The notes: a model not told the origin generated them from the letters alone. A stretch of DNA of 64,000 bases from Microbulbifer sp. THAF38 (GCF_009363535.1 NZ_CP045369.1:3111001-3175000), one strand, 5' to 3'; positions 9,065-16,716 are shown, numbered from the stretch's first letter. Numbers and translations are program-made.

Positions 9065-9125
9065 GAATTTATCGATAAAACAGTCAAGCAATCTTTCTTT
9101 TTACTTTTAGCGGCTATCATTTTTT

Positions 9126-9181
9126 AGCCAAGACATTCTCTCCTGGCATGCTCACCAAGGATTGGTCTTGGCTTTTTCTTT
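9126..9181 (+). terminator. Leader hairpin with T-run before paralog 1 (attenuator-like)
   Basis: A perfect 9-bp stem AGCCAAGAC/GTCTTGGCT with a 30-nt loop is followed by TTTTCTTT, ending 36 nt before the ATG at 9218. It has the form of an intrinsic terminator. Because equivalent structures stand before paralogs 4 and 5, I read it as a leader terminator rather than the end of the gene at 8260. Confidence 0.6.
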
Positions 9182-9217
9182 AACATGAATGTTATTGTTT
9201 TGTACAAGGAAGTTTAC

Positions 9218-9769
9218 ATGAAGATTTTAAGCCAAAAGGTGCTGGCATCCATAGCCACTGCCGCCCTGGCCCTCGGCTCTGCCACATCTGCATTATCCCA
9301 AACGGACAGCGAAACTAGCGTTATCACACTGAACTATATGAGTACGCAAGTTATTGATATCGCTTTTGTGAATGATCTTAACCTCATAGCGCCACCAGAT
9401 GGCACCCCGGGCCCCATCCTCGCTGAAGATACATTTTGCGTTGCTGGAATGGGCTTCCCAAATTTTGGCATCACTTTTAGTAACCCAGCGAACCCAGTGG
9501 GAGGACCATTTGAGTTAGATTCATCCGTGCCTGGCGCACCACCAATAATGTATGAAGTCTTCTTTCAAAACAACGCCGGCCCGGGAATGGGCATACCTGT
9601 TACTCCTGACAACCTTAACCCTGGAAACATGATACAGACCCCCATGTGCATGGACCCAACAATGGACAACGCAAAATTTAGCATTGAAATTCAAGAACCA
9701 GAATGGGCTGGTAGAGCGCCCGACGCGCCATTTACTGGTTTGTTAGAAATCACGGTACAGGCCGAATAA
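9218..9769 (+). CDS. Array paralog 1: small secreted two-cysteine protein
   Basis: 183 residues. The start at 9218 follows AAGGAAG; an in-frame ATG at 9185 would put 11 odd residues ahead of the signal peptide. The signal (MKILSQKVLASIATAALALGSATSALS) is cleaved before QTDSE. The mature ~155 residues look all-beta: VITLNYM, a hydrophobic strand around IDIAFV, the conserved FCVAGMG, ITFSNP, YEVFFQN, a second cysteine (PMCMD), NAKFSIEIQEPEW, and a terminal strand FTGLLEITVQAE. The two cysteines probably form one disulfide. It is paralogous to the four following genes. The pilin-like layout suggests a surface or fimbrial subunit, but no chaperone, usher or sortase gene is nearby and I do not recognise the family. 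Confidence 0.75.
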   Translation: MKILSQKVLASIATAALALGSATSALSQTDSETSVITLNYMSTQVIDIAFVNDLNLIAPPDGTPGPILAEDTFCVAGMGFPNFGITFSNPANPVGGPFELDSSVPGAPPIMYEVFFQNNAGPGMGIPVTPDNLNPGNMIQTPMCMDPTMDNAKFSIEIQEPEWAGRAPDAPFTGLLEITVQAE

Positions 9770-9796
9770 TCTCTTACTCAAACTTTAATGCCGCTA

Positions 9797-9825
9797 GCTA
9801 CGCCAGAATACATTTCTGGCGTAGC
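9797..9825. terminator. Hairpin after paralog 1
   Basis: A perfect 12-bp stem GCTACGCCAGAA/TTCTGGCGTAGC with a 5-nt loop lies 27 bp after the stop, without a T-run. Similar CGCCAG...CTGGCG hairpins follow paralog 2 and two other genes in the window. Confidence 0.55.
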
Positions 9826-10062
9826 ATTCAAACAAGGAAAGAAACAAACCTAAAAACGCCTTTTAATACGACCCATGAAGAAAAACATTGATAGTCACCA
9901 TACACCCTGTTATCAAGTTTCACTTCACCAAAGCATATCTCAATAAACATCCTCTAAAAAAACACTCATATAAACCACACCAGAAAAATCCACCTGATAG
10001 AAGAGTTCATATTTACAGCGATCAAAAATAAATTTACCTGCCACACCCCCACTACAACAATA

Positions 10063-10096
10063 AGAAGTTATTCTCAACACGTAGTAAATTTATCCC
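10063..10096 (+). promoter_or_regulatory. Conserved upstream element of paralog 2
   Basis: AGAAGTTATTCTCAACA and the following GTAGTAAATTTAT align with the elements before paralogs 1 and 3. It lies 189 bp before the start codon. Confidence 0.4.
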
Positions 10097-10251
10097 GAAA
10101 TCACTTAGATCAGAAATCATAGCGTGCCCCCTTCCAGATCAACAACTAGTCTTTTTATACCAAGAGTTACTCACCAAGCATCCTCACTTCTTAGCTTCGG
10201 AGTTGTTTTTAACACAGTCATTGACTGATCTTATGTAACAGGGAGATTTTT

Positions 10252-10803
10252 ATGAAGTACTTCGCCCCTAAACTACTGACCACCATAGCCGCTGCTGGAC
10301 TTGCGTTCGGCTCAGCTACATCGGCGCTAGCTCAAACCGACAGCGAGACTACCACCATAACACTGATGTTGATGCAAATGGATAGTATTGATATTGCATT
10401 TGTTGATCCTGTAAACATTAATAATCCTGTTCCTGGAATGGACGCAACGGCTGATGAATCATTCTGTGTTGCCGGAACGGGCAGCGTTAATAACTACAGT
10501 ATTACTTTTGTCAATCCAGCCACCACAGGACCACAGTTTGAGTTAACCTCACAATCAAACCCTGGCTCCCCACCCATTAACTATGAGGTATTCTTTAAAA
10601 ACAATAACGGCCCAGGACCCGGAACAATACCGGCCACGCCCAATGACTCCATCCCAGGAAATTCGATCGAAGCATCCGCCTGTAATAACCTTACGGATGA
10701 GAATGCCAAATTTACCATTCAAATCCCCTTCCCTGAATGGGACAATAGAGAGAATGACTCACCTTTTGTAGGGCAGCTAATGATTACGGTAGAGGCCGAT
10801 TAA
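10252..10803 (+). CDS. Array paralog 2: small secreted two-cysteine protein
   Basis: 183 residues, start supported by AGGGAG. The signal peptide MKYFAPKLLTTIAAAGLAFGSATSALA is cleaved before QTDSE. The mature protein follows paralog 1 closely: TTITLMLM, IDIAFVDPVNI, SFCVAGTG, YSITFVNP, INYEVFFKNNNGPG, the second cysteine in EASACNN, NAKFTIQIPFPEWDNRE, and PFVGQLMITVEAD. Low charge and many Asn/Pro/Gly/Thr are typical of secreted beta-sandwich proteins. It has its own ~480-bp upstream region and its own 3' hairpin, so it is probably a separate transcription unit. Function unknown. Confidence 0.75.
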   Translation: MKYFAPKLLTTIAAAGLAFGSATSALAQTDSETTTITLMLMQMDSIDIAFVDPVNINNPVPGMDATADESFCVAGTGSVNNYSITFVNPATTGPQFELTSQSNPGSPPINYEVFFKNNNGPGPGTIPATPNDSIPGNSIEASACNNLTDENAKFTIQIPFPEWDNRENDSPFVGQLMITVEAD

Positions 10804-10845
10804 AGCTCTCTTAATAATCCTTTAAAATTATTTGCCAATTAAAAA

Positions 10846-10872
10846 CTGCGCCAGAAATGCATTCTGGCGCAG
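10846..10872. terminator. Hairpin after paralog 2
   Basis: A perfect 11-bp stem CTGCGCCAGAA/TTCTGGCGCAG with a 5-nt loop lies 42 bp past the stop. It is nearly the same as the hairpin after paralog 1 and has no T-run. Confidence 0.55.
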
Positions 10873-11093
10873 AATTCAAGATAAAAAACAGAAGATTCAA
10901 GAGTTACCTCCAGACACACCCAATGAAAATCTTAGCCGCAGACAAAAACTATTAAATTGAAAGCAACCTCAGCATACAAATAAATTGTCAAACGCAGCTC
11001 CAAACCAACCCACATATCCTCCACAAAACCACCCTAAAAAAATCACAACCACGACAGAAGGAAATTCTTGACAGTAAGCCCAACTAAAAAAAC

Positions 11094-11128
11094 AGGAAAT
11101 TATTCTCAAACACTAGTATATATTTCCT
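11094..11128 (+). promoter_or_regulatory. Conserved upstream element of paralog 3
   Basis: AGGAAAT...ATTTCCT forms a perfect 7-bp inverted repeat around TATTCTCAAACACTAG, 195 bp before the ATG. It is the best-formed copy of the element seen before all five array genes. Confidence 0.5.
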
Positions 11129-11288
11129 GTTTTTACTTAGAAGAAAAAACCATACATAGCACCCTCCCAATTTAACAGCTAACCTTTTTATACTCGTACT
11201 TACGCACTAAACACCCTCTTGTAGTTTGTAGCTTTGGGGCTGCTTCAAGTACAGGTATTGTGGACTCTTATGTAAAAGGAATTTACTT

Positions 11289-11813
11289 ATGAAGATTATC
11301 GCACCAAAATTACTGGCATCTCTTGCCGCTGCCGGCCTAGCATTTGGCTTTGCAACAACTGCACTATCCCAAGTCTCAGATAGCGCGCAAAGTATGATTA
11401 CTTTGACTGTCAATGAGTTTATTGTGATAGAAGACGTTGATAATATAAACCTGAACCCAAACCCAGGACAGCCCGCTCAACAGACTGATTTTTTCTGTGT
11501 TGCCGGCAGTGGTTTTTCGACGTTTAGCATTACTTTTGAAGGAGTCGGCACAGGCACAGGATCACCATTTCTTTTACAGGGCATGGGTGGCACTACACTG
11601 GGCTACCAAGTCAATTTCTTAAATTCCACCTCAGGACCAGCTCCTACAGCGGCAATGCCCGGCATCCCTATAACCAACAATACACTTCAGGCAAGCAACT
11701 GCGCAGATAATAACGCCCTCTTTAATATTTTAATCCCCTCTTTTCAGTGGGAACCTGTAGCCGGAATGGCTCCATTTATGGGCACGCTAATGATCACTGT
11801 TGAATCAGAATAA
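11289..11813 (+). CDS. Array paralog 3: small secreted two-cysteine protein
   Basis: 174 residues. The signal peptide MKIIAPKLLASLAAAGLAFGFATTALS is cleaved before QVSDS. The mature part departs from paralogs 1 and 2 at its start (VSDSAQSMITLTVNEFIVIEDVDNINL) but keeps the family frame: FFCVAGSG, FSITFEGVG, LGYQVNFLN, the second cysteine in QASNCADNNALFNILIPSFQWEP, and APFMGTLMITVESE. It shares its whole mature region with paralog 5 at high similarity and its terminal hairpin with the relic at 12.9 kb. An AAAGGAA ribosome site precedes the ATG. Confidence 0.75.
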   Translation: MKIIAPKLLASLAAAGLAFGFATTALSQVSDSAQSMITLTVNEFIVIEDVDNINLNPNPGQPAQQTDFFCVAGSGFSTFSITFEGVGTGTGSPFLLQGMGGTTLGYQVNFLNSTSGPAPTAAMPGIPITNNTLQASNCADNNALFNILIPSFQWEPVAGMAPFMGTLMITVESE

Positions 11814-11844
11814 TTCAACACATTACTCTAAATAGTATTCGACC

Positions 11845-11881
11845 ATGCTGCACCAGATATTAACTCAGGTGCAGCATTTTA
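11845..11881 (+). terminator. Terminator after paralog 3
   Basis: A perfect 10-bp stem ATGCTGCACC/GGTGCAGCAT with a 13-nt loop is followed by TTTTAACCTTTT. It is the clearest intrinsic terminator in the array. Confidence 0.75.
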
Positions 11882-11944
11882 ACCTTTTAAGAGATGTACT
11901 CTGCCACCATCTCGACTCATCTAAAAAACAAACTCACTAAAAGT

Positions 11945-11962
11945 AGGAAAGTTTTCTTATAA
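11945..11962 (+). promoter_or_regulatory. Conserved upstream element of paralog 4
   Basis: AGGAAAGTTTTCTTATAA lies 172 bp before the start, the same distance as its near copy upstream of paralog 5. Confidence 0.4.
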
Positions 11963-12041
11963 GTCACAGGTCTTCACTTAAAGCAACCTAGAAACAGACC
12001 TACCAAAGATCCAATCTCAGATTACTGGCTATTATTTTAAA

Positions 12042-12076
12042 ACCAAGGCAATTTGAGTTTTTTGCTTTGTTTTTTC
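12042..12076 (+). terminator. Leader hairpin with T-run before paralog 4
   Basis: ACCAAGGCAA pairs with TTGCTTTGT (one G-T pair) and is followed by a T-run, ending 41 nt before the ATG. It is a slightly imperfect version of the paralog 5 leader structure. Confidence 0.5.
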
Positions 12077-12116
12077 AACAGAAGCGTTGTAGTTTTTTTG
12101 CGCAAGGAAGTCTCTG

Positions 12117-12644
12117 ATGAATCCTTTTACCCCCAAGTCCATATTATCGGCAGCTCTTTTTAGCTTGGCACTCGGCTCTTCCACATCGGCACTATCCCAA
12201 AATACGGATATGGAAACCAGTGTGATCCAACTCATCTTTAATCAAGCCCCATTCATTGATATAGCCAATGTTGGTAACGTTGATATCATAGACCCCAACA
12301 TTGGTGATCCCGCAACAGGCTTTGATGACTTTTGTGTTGGTGGAACTTTTGGTGCCTACGCTATTACATTTACCAACCCTATGGGATCAACTTTTACATT
12401 GATGAGCAGTAACTCAACGCCGGATATTCCATATAACGTAACCTTTTTCAACACAATAGGGGGAACCGGACAGACAGTAACTCCTGGAGCCCAAATTCCT
12501 GGTAACCCGGTTCTGGATACCATGTGTGATCCCACCGTGCTCAACACAAGATTTGTGGTTGAAATTCCATTTTCTATATGGAATGGCAGACAGAACGATG
12601 GGCCATTTACTGGCATGCTGGAACTCATGGTACAAGGCCAATAA
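12117..12644 (+). CDS. Array paralog 4: small secreted two-cysteine protein
   Basis: 175 residues, start after AAGGAAG. The signal peptide (MNPFTPKSILSAALFSLALGSSTSALS) differs from paralogs 1-3 and nearly matches paralog 5. The mature protein is closer to paralogs 1 and 2: NTDMETSVIQLIFNQ, IDIANVGNVDI, DFCVGGTFGAYAITFTNP, IPYNVTFFN, the second cysteine in LDTMCDPT, TRFVVEIPFSIWNGRQNDGPFTG, and the end strand MLELMVQGQ. It lacks the TVEAD/TVESE tail charge of the others. Its leader is shared with paralog 5. Confidence 0.75.
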   Translation: MNPFTPKSILSAALFSLALGSSTSALSQNTDMETSVIQLIFNQAPFIDIANVGNVDIIDPNIGDPATGFDDFCVGGTFGAYAITFTNPMGSTFTLMSSNSTPDIPYNVTFFNTIGGTGQTVTPGAQIPGNPVLDTMCDPTVLNTRFVVEIPFSIWNGRQNDGPFTGMLELMVQGQ

Positions 12645-12672
12645 ACTATTCCCCCAGAAAAATTAATAATAT

Positions 12673-12703
12673 CGCTAGGCCAGAGCGTGCCTCTGGTCTG
12701 GCG
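12673..12703. terminator. Hairpin after paralog 4
   Basis: A 13-bp stem with G-T pairs (CGCTAGGCCAGAG with CTCTGGTCTGGCG) and a 5-nt loop CGTGC, 28 bp past the stop, without a T-run. Confidence 0.45.
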
Positions 12704-12800
12704 CCTTAAAAGCAACTATAAATCAGATAGGCTTACCCTATTGAAAAATAAAGATTTAATATTATCAATTAACTCTCGATATCGGGCCATTTACCATAAG

Positions 12801-12828
12801 CTACGCCAAAATAGAATTCTGACGTATT
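12801..12828. repeat. Decayed copy of the paralog 1/2 3' hairpin
   Basis: CTACGCCAAAATAGAATTCTGACGTA resembles the hairpin after paralog 1 with several changes that break pairing. It belongs to the debris of a lost array gene between copies 4 and 5. Confidence 0.4.
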
Positions 12829-12858
12829 CTAAAAATTGATGAAAATGTCCCCGAGAAC

Positions 12859-12954
12859 GCGATGGCAGGCATACCTATTCCCAACAATATACTTTAAGCA
12901 ACCAATTGTGCTGATAATAATGTCACTTCTGATATAACCACCCCTGAAAATTAA
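12859..12954 (+). pseudogene. Relic of a sixth array paralog
   Basis: Translated from 12859, the stretch reads AMAGIPIPNNIL, a stop, then ATNCADNNVTSD, lining up with AMPGIPITNNTLQASNCADNNALFN of paralog 3. Downstream, ~13000-13038 repeats the ATGCTGCACCAG terminator region of paralog 3 in degraded form. The upstream half of the gene is gone. The array therefore once had at least six members. Confidence 0.7.
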
Positions 12955-13094
12955 CGAGAGCCCAAACAATGCTTACTCCGTGAACAAATAGAACTCGACC
13001 ATGCTGCACCAGCCATTAAATCTGATGCTGCATTTTAGCCCCTGCAAGACGACCCTCACCGCTGTCCAAGCTCACTAAAAAACCCATTAAAAGC

Positions 13095-13112
13095 AGGAAA
13101 ATTTTCTCATAA
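13095..13112 (+). promoter_or_regulatory. Conserved upstream element of paralog 5
   Basis: AGGAAAATTTTCTCATAA lies 172 bp before the start. The whole leader from here to the ATG is a close copy of the paralog 4 leader. Confidence 0.4.
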
Positions 13113-13191
13113 TCCATAATCATTCACTTAAAGCCACCTAAAAAAAGACCGAGCAAAAACCCAACCTTAGATTAATGACTATTATTTTCAC

Positions 13192-13226
13192 ACCAAAGCA
13201 ATTTGAATTTTTTGCTTTGGTTTTTT
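13192..13226 (+). terminator. Leader hairpin with T-run before paralog 5
   Basis: A perfect 10-bp stem ACCAAAGCAA/TTGCTTTGGT with a 10-nt loop is followed by a run of T, 41 nt before the ATG. Its position inside the leader suggests attenuation or production of a short leader RNA. That is inference. Confidence 0.6.
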
Positions 13227-13266
13227 CAACAGAAGTGTTGTAGTTTTTTGCGCAAGGAAGTATCTG

Positions 13267-13791
13267 ATGAATGATTTTACCCCCAAGTTAACATTACCGG
13301 CAGCTCTTTTTATTTTGGCACTCGGCTCCTCCACATCTGCACTATCCCAAGTATCGGATAGCGCACAAAGCATGATAACACTGACTGTCAATGAATTTAT
13401 CACAATAGAAAACGTTGGCAATATAAATCTAGCCCCCATGCAGGGGCAAGCCGCTCAACAAACAGATTTTTTCTGCGTTGCTGGCAGCGGTTTTACGCAG
13501 TTTAGTATTACATTTGCGGGTGTGGGCACAGGTACAGGCAATCCGTTTACCCTACAAGGTACAGGTACCTCAACACTAAATTATCAGGTCTCTTTTCTAA
13601 ATGCCACTTCGGGACCAGCCCCTACATTGGTACAACCCAACGTACCAGTTATGAACAATACACTCCAAGCAGTGAATTGCGCCGATGACAACGCTCTTTT
13701 TAATATATTCATTCCTGCTTCAGCGTGGGAACCTGTAGCGGACATGGCTCCCTTTATGGGCACCTTGATGCTTACTGTGGAGTCACAGTAA
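13267..13791 (+). CDS. Array paralog 5: small secreted two-cysteine protein (chimeric)
   Basis: 174 residues. Its leader and signal peptide (MNDFTPKLTLPAALFILALGSSTSALS) copy paralog 4. From the mature start (QVSDSAQSMITLTVNEFITIENVGNINL) to the end (APFMGTLMLTVESQ) it follows paralog 3, including FFCVAGSG and AVNCADDNALFNIFIPASAWEP. The switch falls near the signal-peptide cleavage site. This is best explained by recombination or gene conversion between array members, keeping a new promoter/signal with an old body. A GC hairpin ends the unit. Confidence 0.75.
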   Translation: MNDFTPKLTLPAALFILALGSSTSALSQVSDSAQSMITLTVNEFITIENVGNINLAPMQGQAAQQTDFFCVAGSGFTQFSITFAGVGTGTGNPFTLQGTGTSTLNYQVSFLNATSGPAPTLVQPNVPVMNNTLQAVNCADDNALFNIFIPASAWEPVADMAPFMGTLMLTVESQ

Positions 13792-13830
13792 ATCATTAAA
13801 GCCTGAATAAACAGATAGCCAATATTAAAT

Positions 13831-13855
13831 AGCGGGTTGGACAGCCCCGCTTCTT
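13831..13855 (+). terminator. Terminator-like hairpin after paralog 5
   Basis: The stem AGCGGG/CCCGCT with a 9-nt loop is followed by TCTT, 40 bp past the stop. Confidence 0.5.
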
Positions 13856-14216
13856 CACCATTGTTAGAAACAACGTTTAACTAAGGTATGAAGCAGGGCT
13901 GTACCCTAACAAAAATCAAAGTAAAGAAAGTTTTTCACCTATACCTTTTAAATTATGAATATTAAATACAAACATGCACTGATGCACACCAAAATTTTCA
14001 AATGAGTTAACCCCTTAACACTTAAACATTTCCAATTAAATGTATCCTTCTTTTGAAATTGAAAATTGACCGGACAGCTTTCTTGTGTAGATCAATCAGC
14101 TTGGTGTTCTTATTTTTACCCATCTAGTCTTGAAATAAGCAATCCAATAATCCGGCAAGGAAGAAGCGCCTAAATCTTTGCCATTGCACAAGAAACACCA
14201 CTAAGCGAGAGAAAAA
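13856..14216. other. Intergenic stretch before the alcohol dehydrogenase
   Basis: About 360 bp of AT-rich sequence with no gene that I can support. It must carry the dehydrogenase promoter; no operator was recognised. Confidence 0.5.
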
Positions 14217-15344
14217 ATGACAGGCACTCATAGAGTTGGCAATGAATTCACCGCAGCAGTAGTCAGGAAAGCGGGCAGCCCTTTCGTATTAGAACAGGTG
14301 AGGCAGACCGAGCTACTAGAAAATGAAGTGCTGGTTAAAATCGTCGCCACCGGCATTTGCCACACCGATATGATTGCCCGGGATCAGGATTATTTAGTTC
14401 CGCACCCTATTGTATTGGGGCATGAGGGCGCAGGAGTGGTAGAGGCGGTTGGTGATAGCGTACTTAAGGTGACCCCTGGGGATCATGTTGTCTTAACTTT
14501 CCTCTCATGCAGTAGTTGCAGAGAGTGTATTTCCGGCCACCCGGCCTGCTGCGAAAATTTTCGCGATCGAAACTTCTCCGGGCATCGCATAGATGGCAGC
14601 CACGCCCTTGCCGATCAGCAGGGAGGGACACTTAACGACCGCTTCTTTGGTCAATCTTCCTTTGGCGAGTACGCGGTAGCCAATGAGCAAAACGTGGTTA
14701 AGGTGCGCAAAGATGCTCCCCTGGAGTTATTGGGTCCATTAGGGTGTGGCATTCAAACGGGTGCCGGCACCGTTTTAAATTCACTCAAGGTGGCCCCCGG
14801 TTCGAGTTTTGCTGCCTTTGGCGCAGGCGCCGTGGGCTTGGCTGCAGTGATGGCCGCATCGGCGGCGGGGGCCACTACCATTATCGCTGTGGATATCCTT
14901 CCCTCAAGGCTGAAACTGGCGATGGAAGTGGGCGCCACCCACACAATCGACAGTACCCAGGGCAAGGTTGCAGAACAAATCAGGGCAATTACCGACAAAG
15001 GCGTAGAGTTTGCCCTTGACGCCACAGGAATCCCCGCAGTGATCAATACCATGATCGAATGTTTGCGCAGCCGTGGAGAGGGGGCGATTATCGGACTGTC
15101 GAAACCCGGCGAGAAGCTCACACTGGACCCCATGGACCTGCTCAACAATTGCAAAACGCTGCGCGGCGTGGTTGAAGGAGACAGCCTACCGGATCAGTTT
15201 ATTCCCACTATGATCGACCTTTATATGGCCGGCCACTTCCCATTCGATAAGCTTATTAAGTTCTACGATTTTTCTCAGATTAACCAGGCCGCTGAAGACA
15301 GCGAGAAGGGGTTAACTTTAAAACCTGTGGTGCGGTTTTCCTAG
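14217..15344 (+). CDS. Zinc-dependent (aryl-)alcohol dehydrogenase, MDR family
   Basis: A 375-residue medium-chain dehydrogenase that interconverts alcohols and aldehydes with NAD(P). The catalytic zinc ligands are in GICHTD, the LGHEG segment, and a cysteine in LGPLGCGIQTGAG. The structural-zinc lobe is CSSCRECISGHPACCE. The Rossmann motif GAGAVGLAA sits near residue 205, followed by VDI, an acidic end that favours NAD. The tone of the sequence (IIGLSKPGEKLTLDPM..., SEKGLTLKPVVRF) is that of benzyl/aryl-alcohol dehydrogenases, so the substrate is probably an aromatic or allylic alcohol. The YoaK-like membrane gene follows after 75 bp. Confidence 0.88.
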   Translation: MTGTHRVGNEFTAAVVRKAGSPFVLEQVRQTELLENEVLVKIVATGICHTDMIARDQDYLVPHPIVLGHEGAGVVEAVGDSVLKVTPGDHVVLTFLSCSSCRECISGHPACCENFRDRNFSGHRIDGSHALADQQGGTLNDRFFGQSSFGEYAVANEQNVVKVRKDAPLELLGPLGCGIQTGAGTVLNSLKVAPGSSFAAFGAGAVGLAAVMAASAAGATTIIAVDILPSRLKLAMEVGATHTIDSTQGKVAEQIRAITDKGVEFALDATGIPAVINTMIECLRSRGEGAIIGLSKPGEKLTLDPMDLLNNCKTLRGVVEGDSLPDQFIPTMIDLYMAGHFPFDKLIKFYDFSQINQAAEDSEKGLTLKPVVRFS

Positions 15345-15419
15345 CGCCTGTGCCCAGGAACCTCTTGAAGCAGACAATATCAGCAGGTGCTTCTCATATG
15401 CTTGAGAGGGTGCTAGAGC

Positions 15420-16145
15420 ATGAATGAAACGCCTCATGCCACAATGAACATTGAATATATCCTCGCATTTGTGGCTGGTTTTGCTGAGGCTGTCTGTGTT
15501 TTGGGCTTGTTTACCAGCTTTACCACATTTATCACCGGCACCATTGTGCTCTCAATTACCGACTTTGCCAGTAACAATCCAAACTACATTATCAAGCTAT
15601 TTATTCTCTCAGCCTTTATCTTCCTGCAGATCTTTTGGATCTATCTCATTAAGATTTTGAACCTGCAAAAAAGGAATACAGCAACTGTCATGCTGTTTAT
15701 AGAGAGTTGTTTGATGTTTTTATTTTTCATTTTGGGTAGCTACGTGGGAACACTCACGTCACCCTACGCTGCAAACACTTTCTTGGTTTCTTTCTTCGCA
15801 GTTGCCGCCATGTCTCTACACAGCACCATCTTTTTCAGGGTGCTCAATAAGAAAGCGCCCACTCACTTTATGACGGGCAACTCCACCAACCTCTTCGCTG
15901 CCGCCCTTGAAATGCTGGACAACCATCGAGCATACAAAAGTACTGGGGAAGCGCCCTATCCACAGGCATCTACCAAGGCTAAATATTATTTTGGGGTAAT
16001 TTTTTGCTTTATCCTTGGTGTGACGCTCGGCACTGTGGGCTACAAGATGTGGGGGTTCCCCTCTCTCTTATTGCCTGTATTGCTGGTTTTATTGACAGCT
16101 CTATTAAGCCTGAAAGCAGAAAGGCCTCCCACCGCGACTTCCTGA
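15420..16145 (+). CDS. YoaK/DUF1275 family integral membrane protein
   Basis: 241 residues with about six hydrophobic helices. The family signature is the central THFMTGNSTNLFAAALEML segment, preceded by a helix with SLHSTIFFRVLNKKAP. An early FVAGFAEAVCVLGLFTSFTTFITGT helix matches the usual start of these proteins. The role of DUF1275 proteins is not known; transport has been suggested. GAGAGGG stands before the ATG. It is in the same direction as the alcohol dehydrogenase and may be read with it, but nothing ties the functions. Confidence 0.8.
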   Translation: MNETPHATMNIEYILAFVAGFAEAVCVLGLFTSFTTFITGTIVLSITDFASNNPNYIIKLFILSAFIFLQIFWIYLIKILNLQKRNTATVMLFIESCLMFLFFILGSYVGTLTSPYAANTFLVSFFAVAAMSLHSTIFFRVLNKKAPTHFMTGNSTNLFAAALEMLDNHRAYKSTGEAPYPQASTKAKYYFGVIFCFILGVTLGTVGYKMWGFPSLLLPVLLVLLTALLSLKAERPPTATS

Positions 16146-16254
16146 TGCATTGGGTGGTGAGCAGGGATATCTAGCCAAAGATACTGAAGAGGCACTGGGA
16201 CAAATGGAAGACAATACCCAAAGCCCCACCGCCTAATACTTATAGAAGCCCGAG

Positions 16255-16716
16255 TTATTCCGCTGAACAAGTAATTCTATTCTCAAAACAAACGCCACCC
16301 CGTGTGGAGCAGGTTTCAAGCAACTTGCCTTTTGCCTCTACTTCTGAAAAGCCTTTGGAGTGCATCCCACCAGCGCGTACATCTTTCATATAACAAGCCC
16401 ATCGGGGGCGCTCCTTCACTGGCTGGAGAACCACATCAGGATGGGGATTTTTAGACTGTGCTTCAACCAGAGCCTGCAAATCCAGAATCAGATCCTGCAT
16501 GGAGCGGATATCCTTGCGCAACCTGACAACCTCTTTTTTGAGCTTGCGCATTTCAGCCGCTTCTTGATTTTCATCCTTCAGGGCATGGACTTCTTTGCGA
16601 AGTTTTACCACCTCTCTTTTGATCTCGTGGATATCTTCAGCGGTGCGATGATTGTCGTGGGCCAGTAGCGGGGTGGAGAAAAGAGCGAGGGAAATCAAAA
16701 GGGGCAAACTACGCAT
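16255..16716 (-). CDS. Secreted coiled-coil protein with a small C-terminal Cys domain
   Basis: 153 residues from the ATG at 16716, which has GGAAG upstream; a longer form from 16746 would spoil the signal peptide. After the signal (MRSLPLLISLALFSTPLLA-HDNH) comes a long heptad-rich helix (about 25-90, IKREVVKLRKEVHALKDE, KKEVVRLRKDIRSMQDLI), likely a trimeric or dimeric coiled coil. A compact C-terminal domain with four cysteines (WACYMKDV, LLETCSTRGGVCFENRITC) and the conserved pattern SKGFSEVEAKGKLLE follows. The layout suggests a periplasmic structural or adaptor protein. Its function is unknown and it is not co-oriented with its plus-strand neighbour. Confidence 0.75.
   Translation of the reverse strand: MRSLPLLISLALFSTPLLAHDNHRTAEDIHEIKREVVKLRKEVHALKDENQEAAEMRKLKKEVVRLRKDIRSMQDLILDLQALVEAQSKNPHPDVVLQPVKERPRWACYMKDVRAGGMHSKGFSEVEAKGKLLETCSTRGGVCFENRITCSAE

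Noticed and set aside
9218..13791. Reading the five-gene array as a chaperone-usher pilus operon
   Set aside because: No usher, chaperone or adhesin gene is adjacent, and each gene has its own leader and terminator; pilin-like shape is kept only as a hypothesis.
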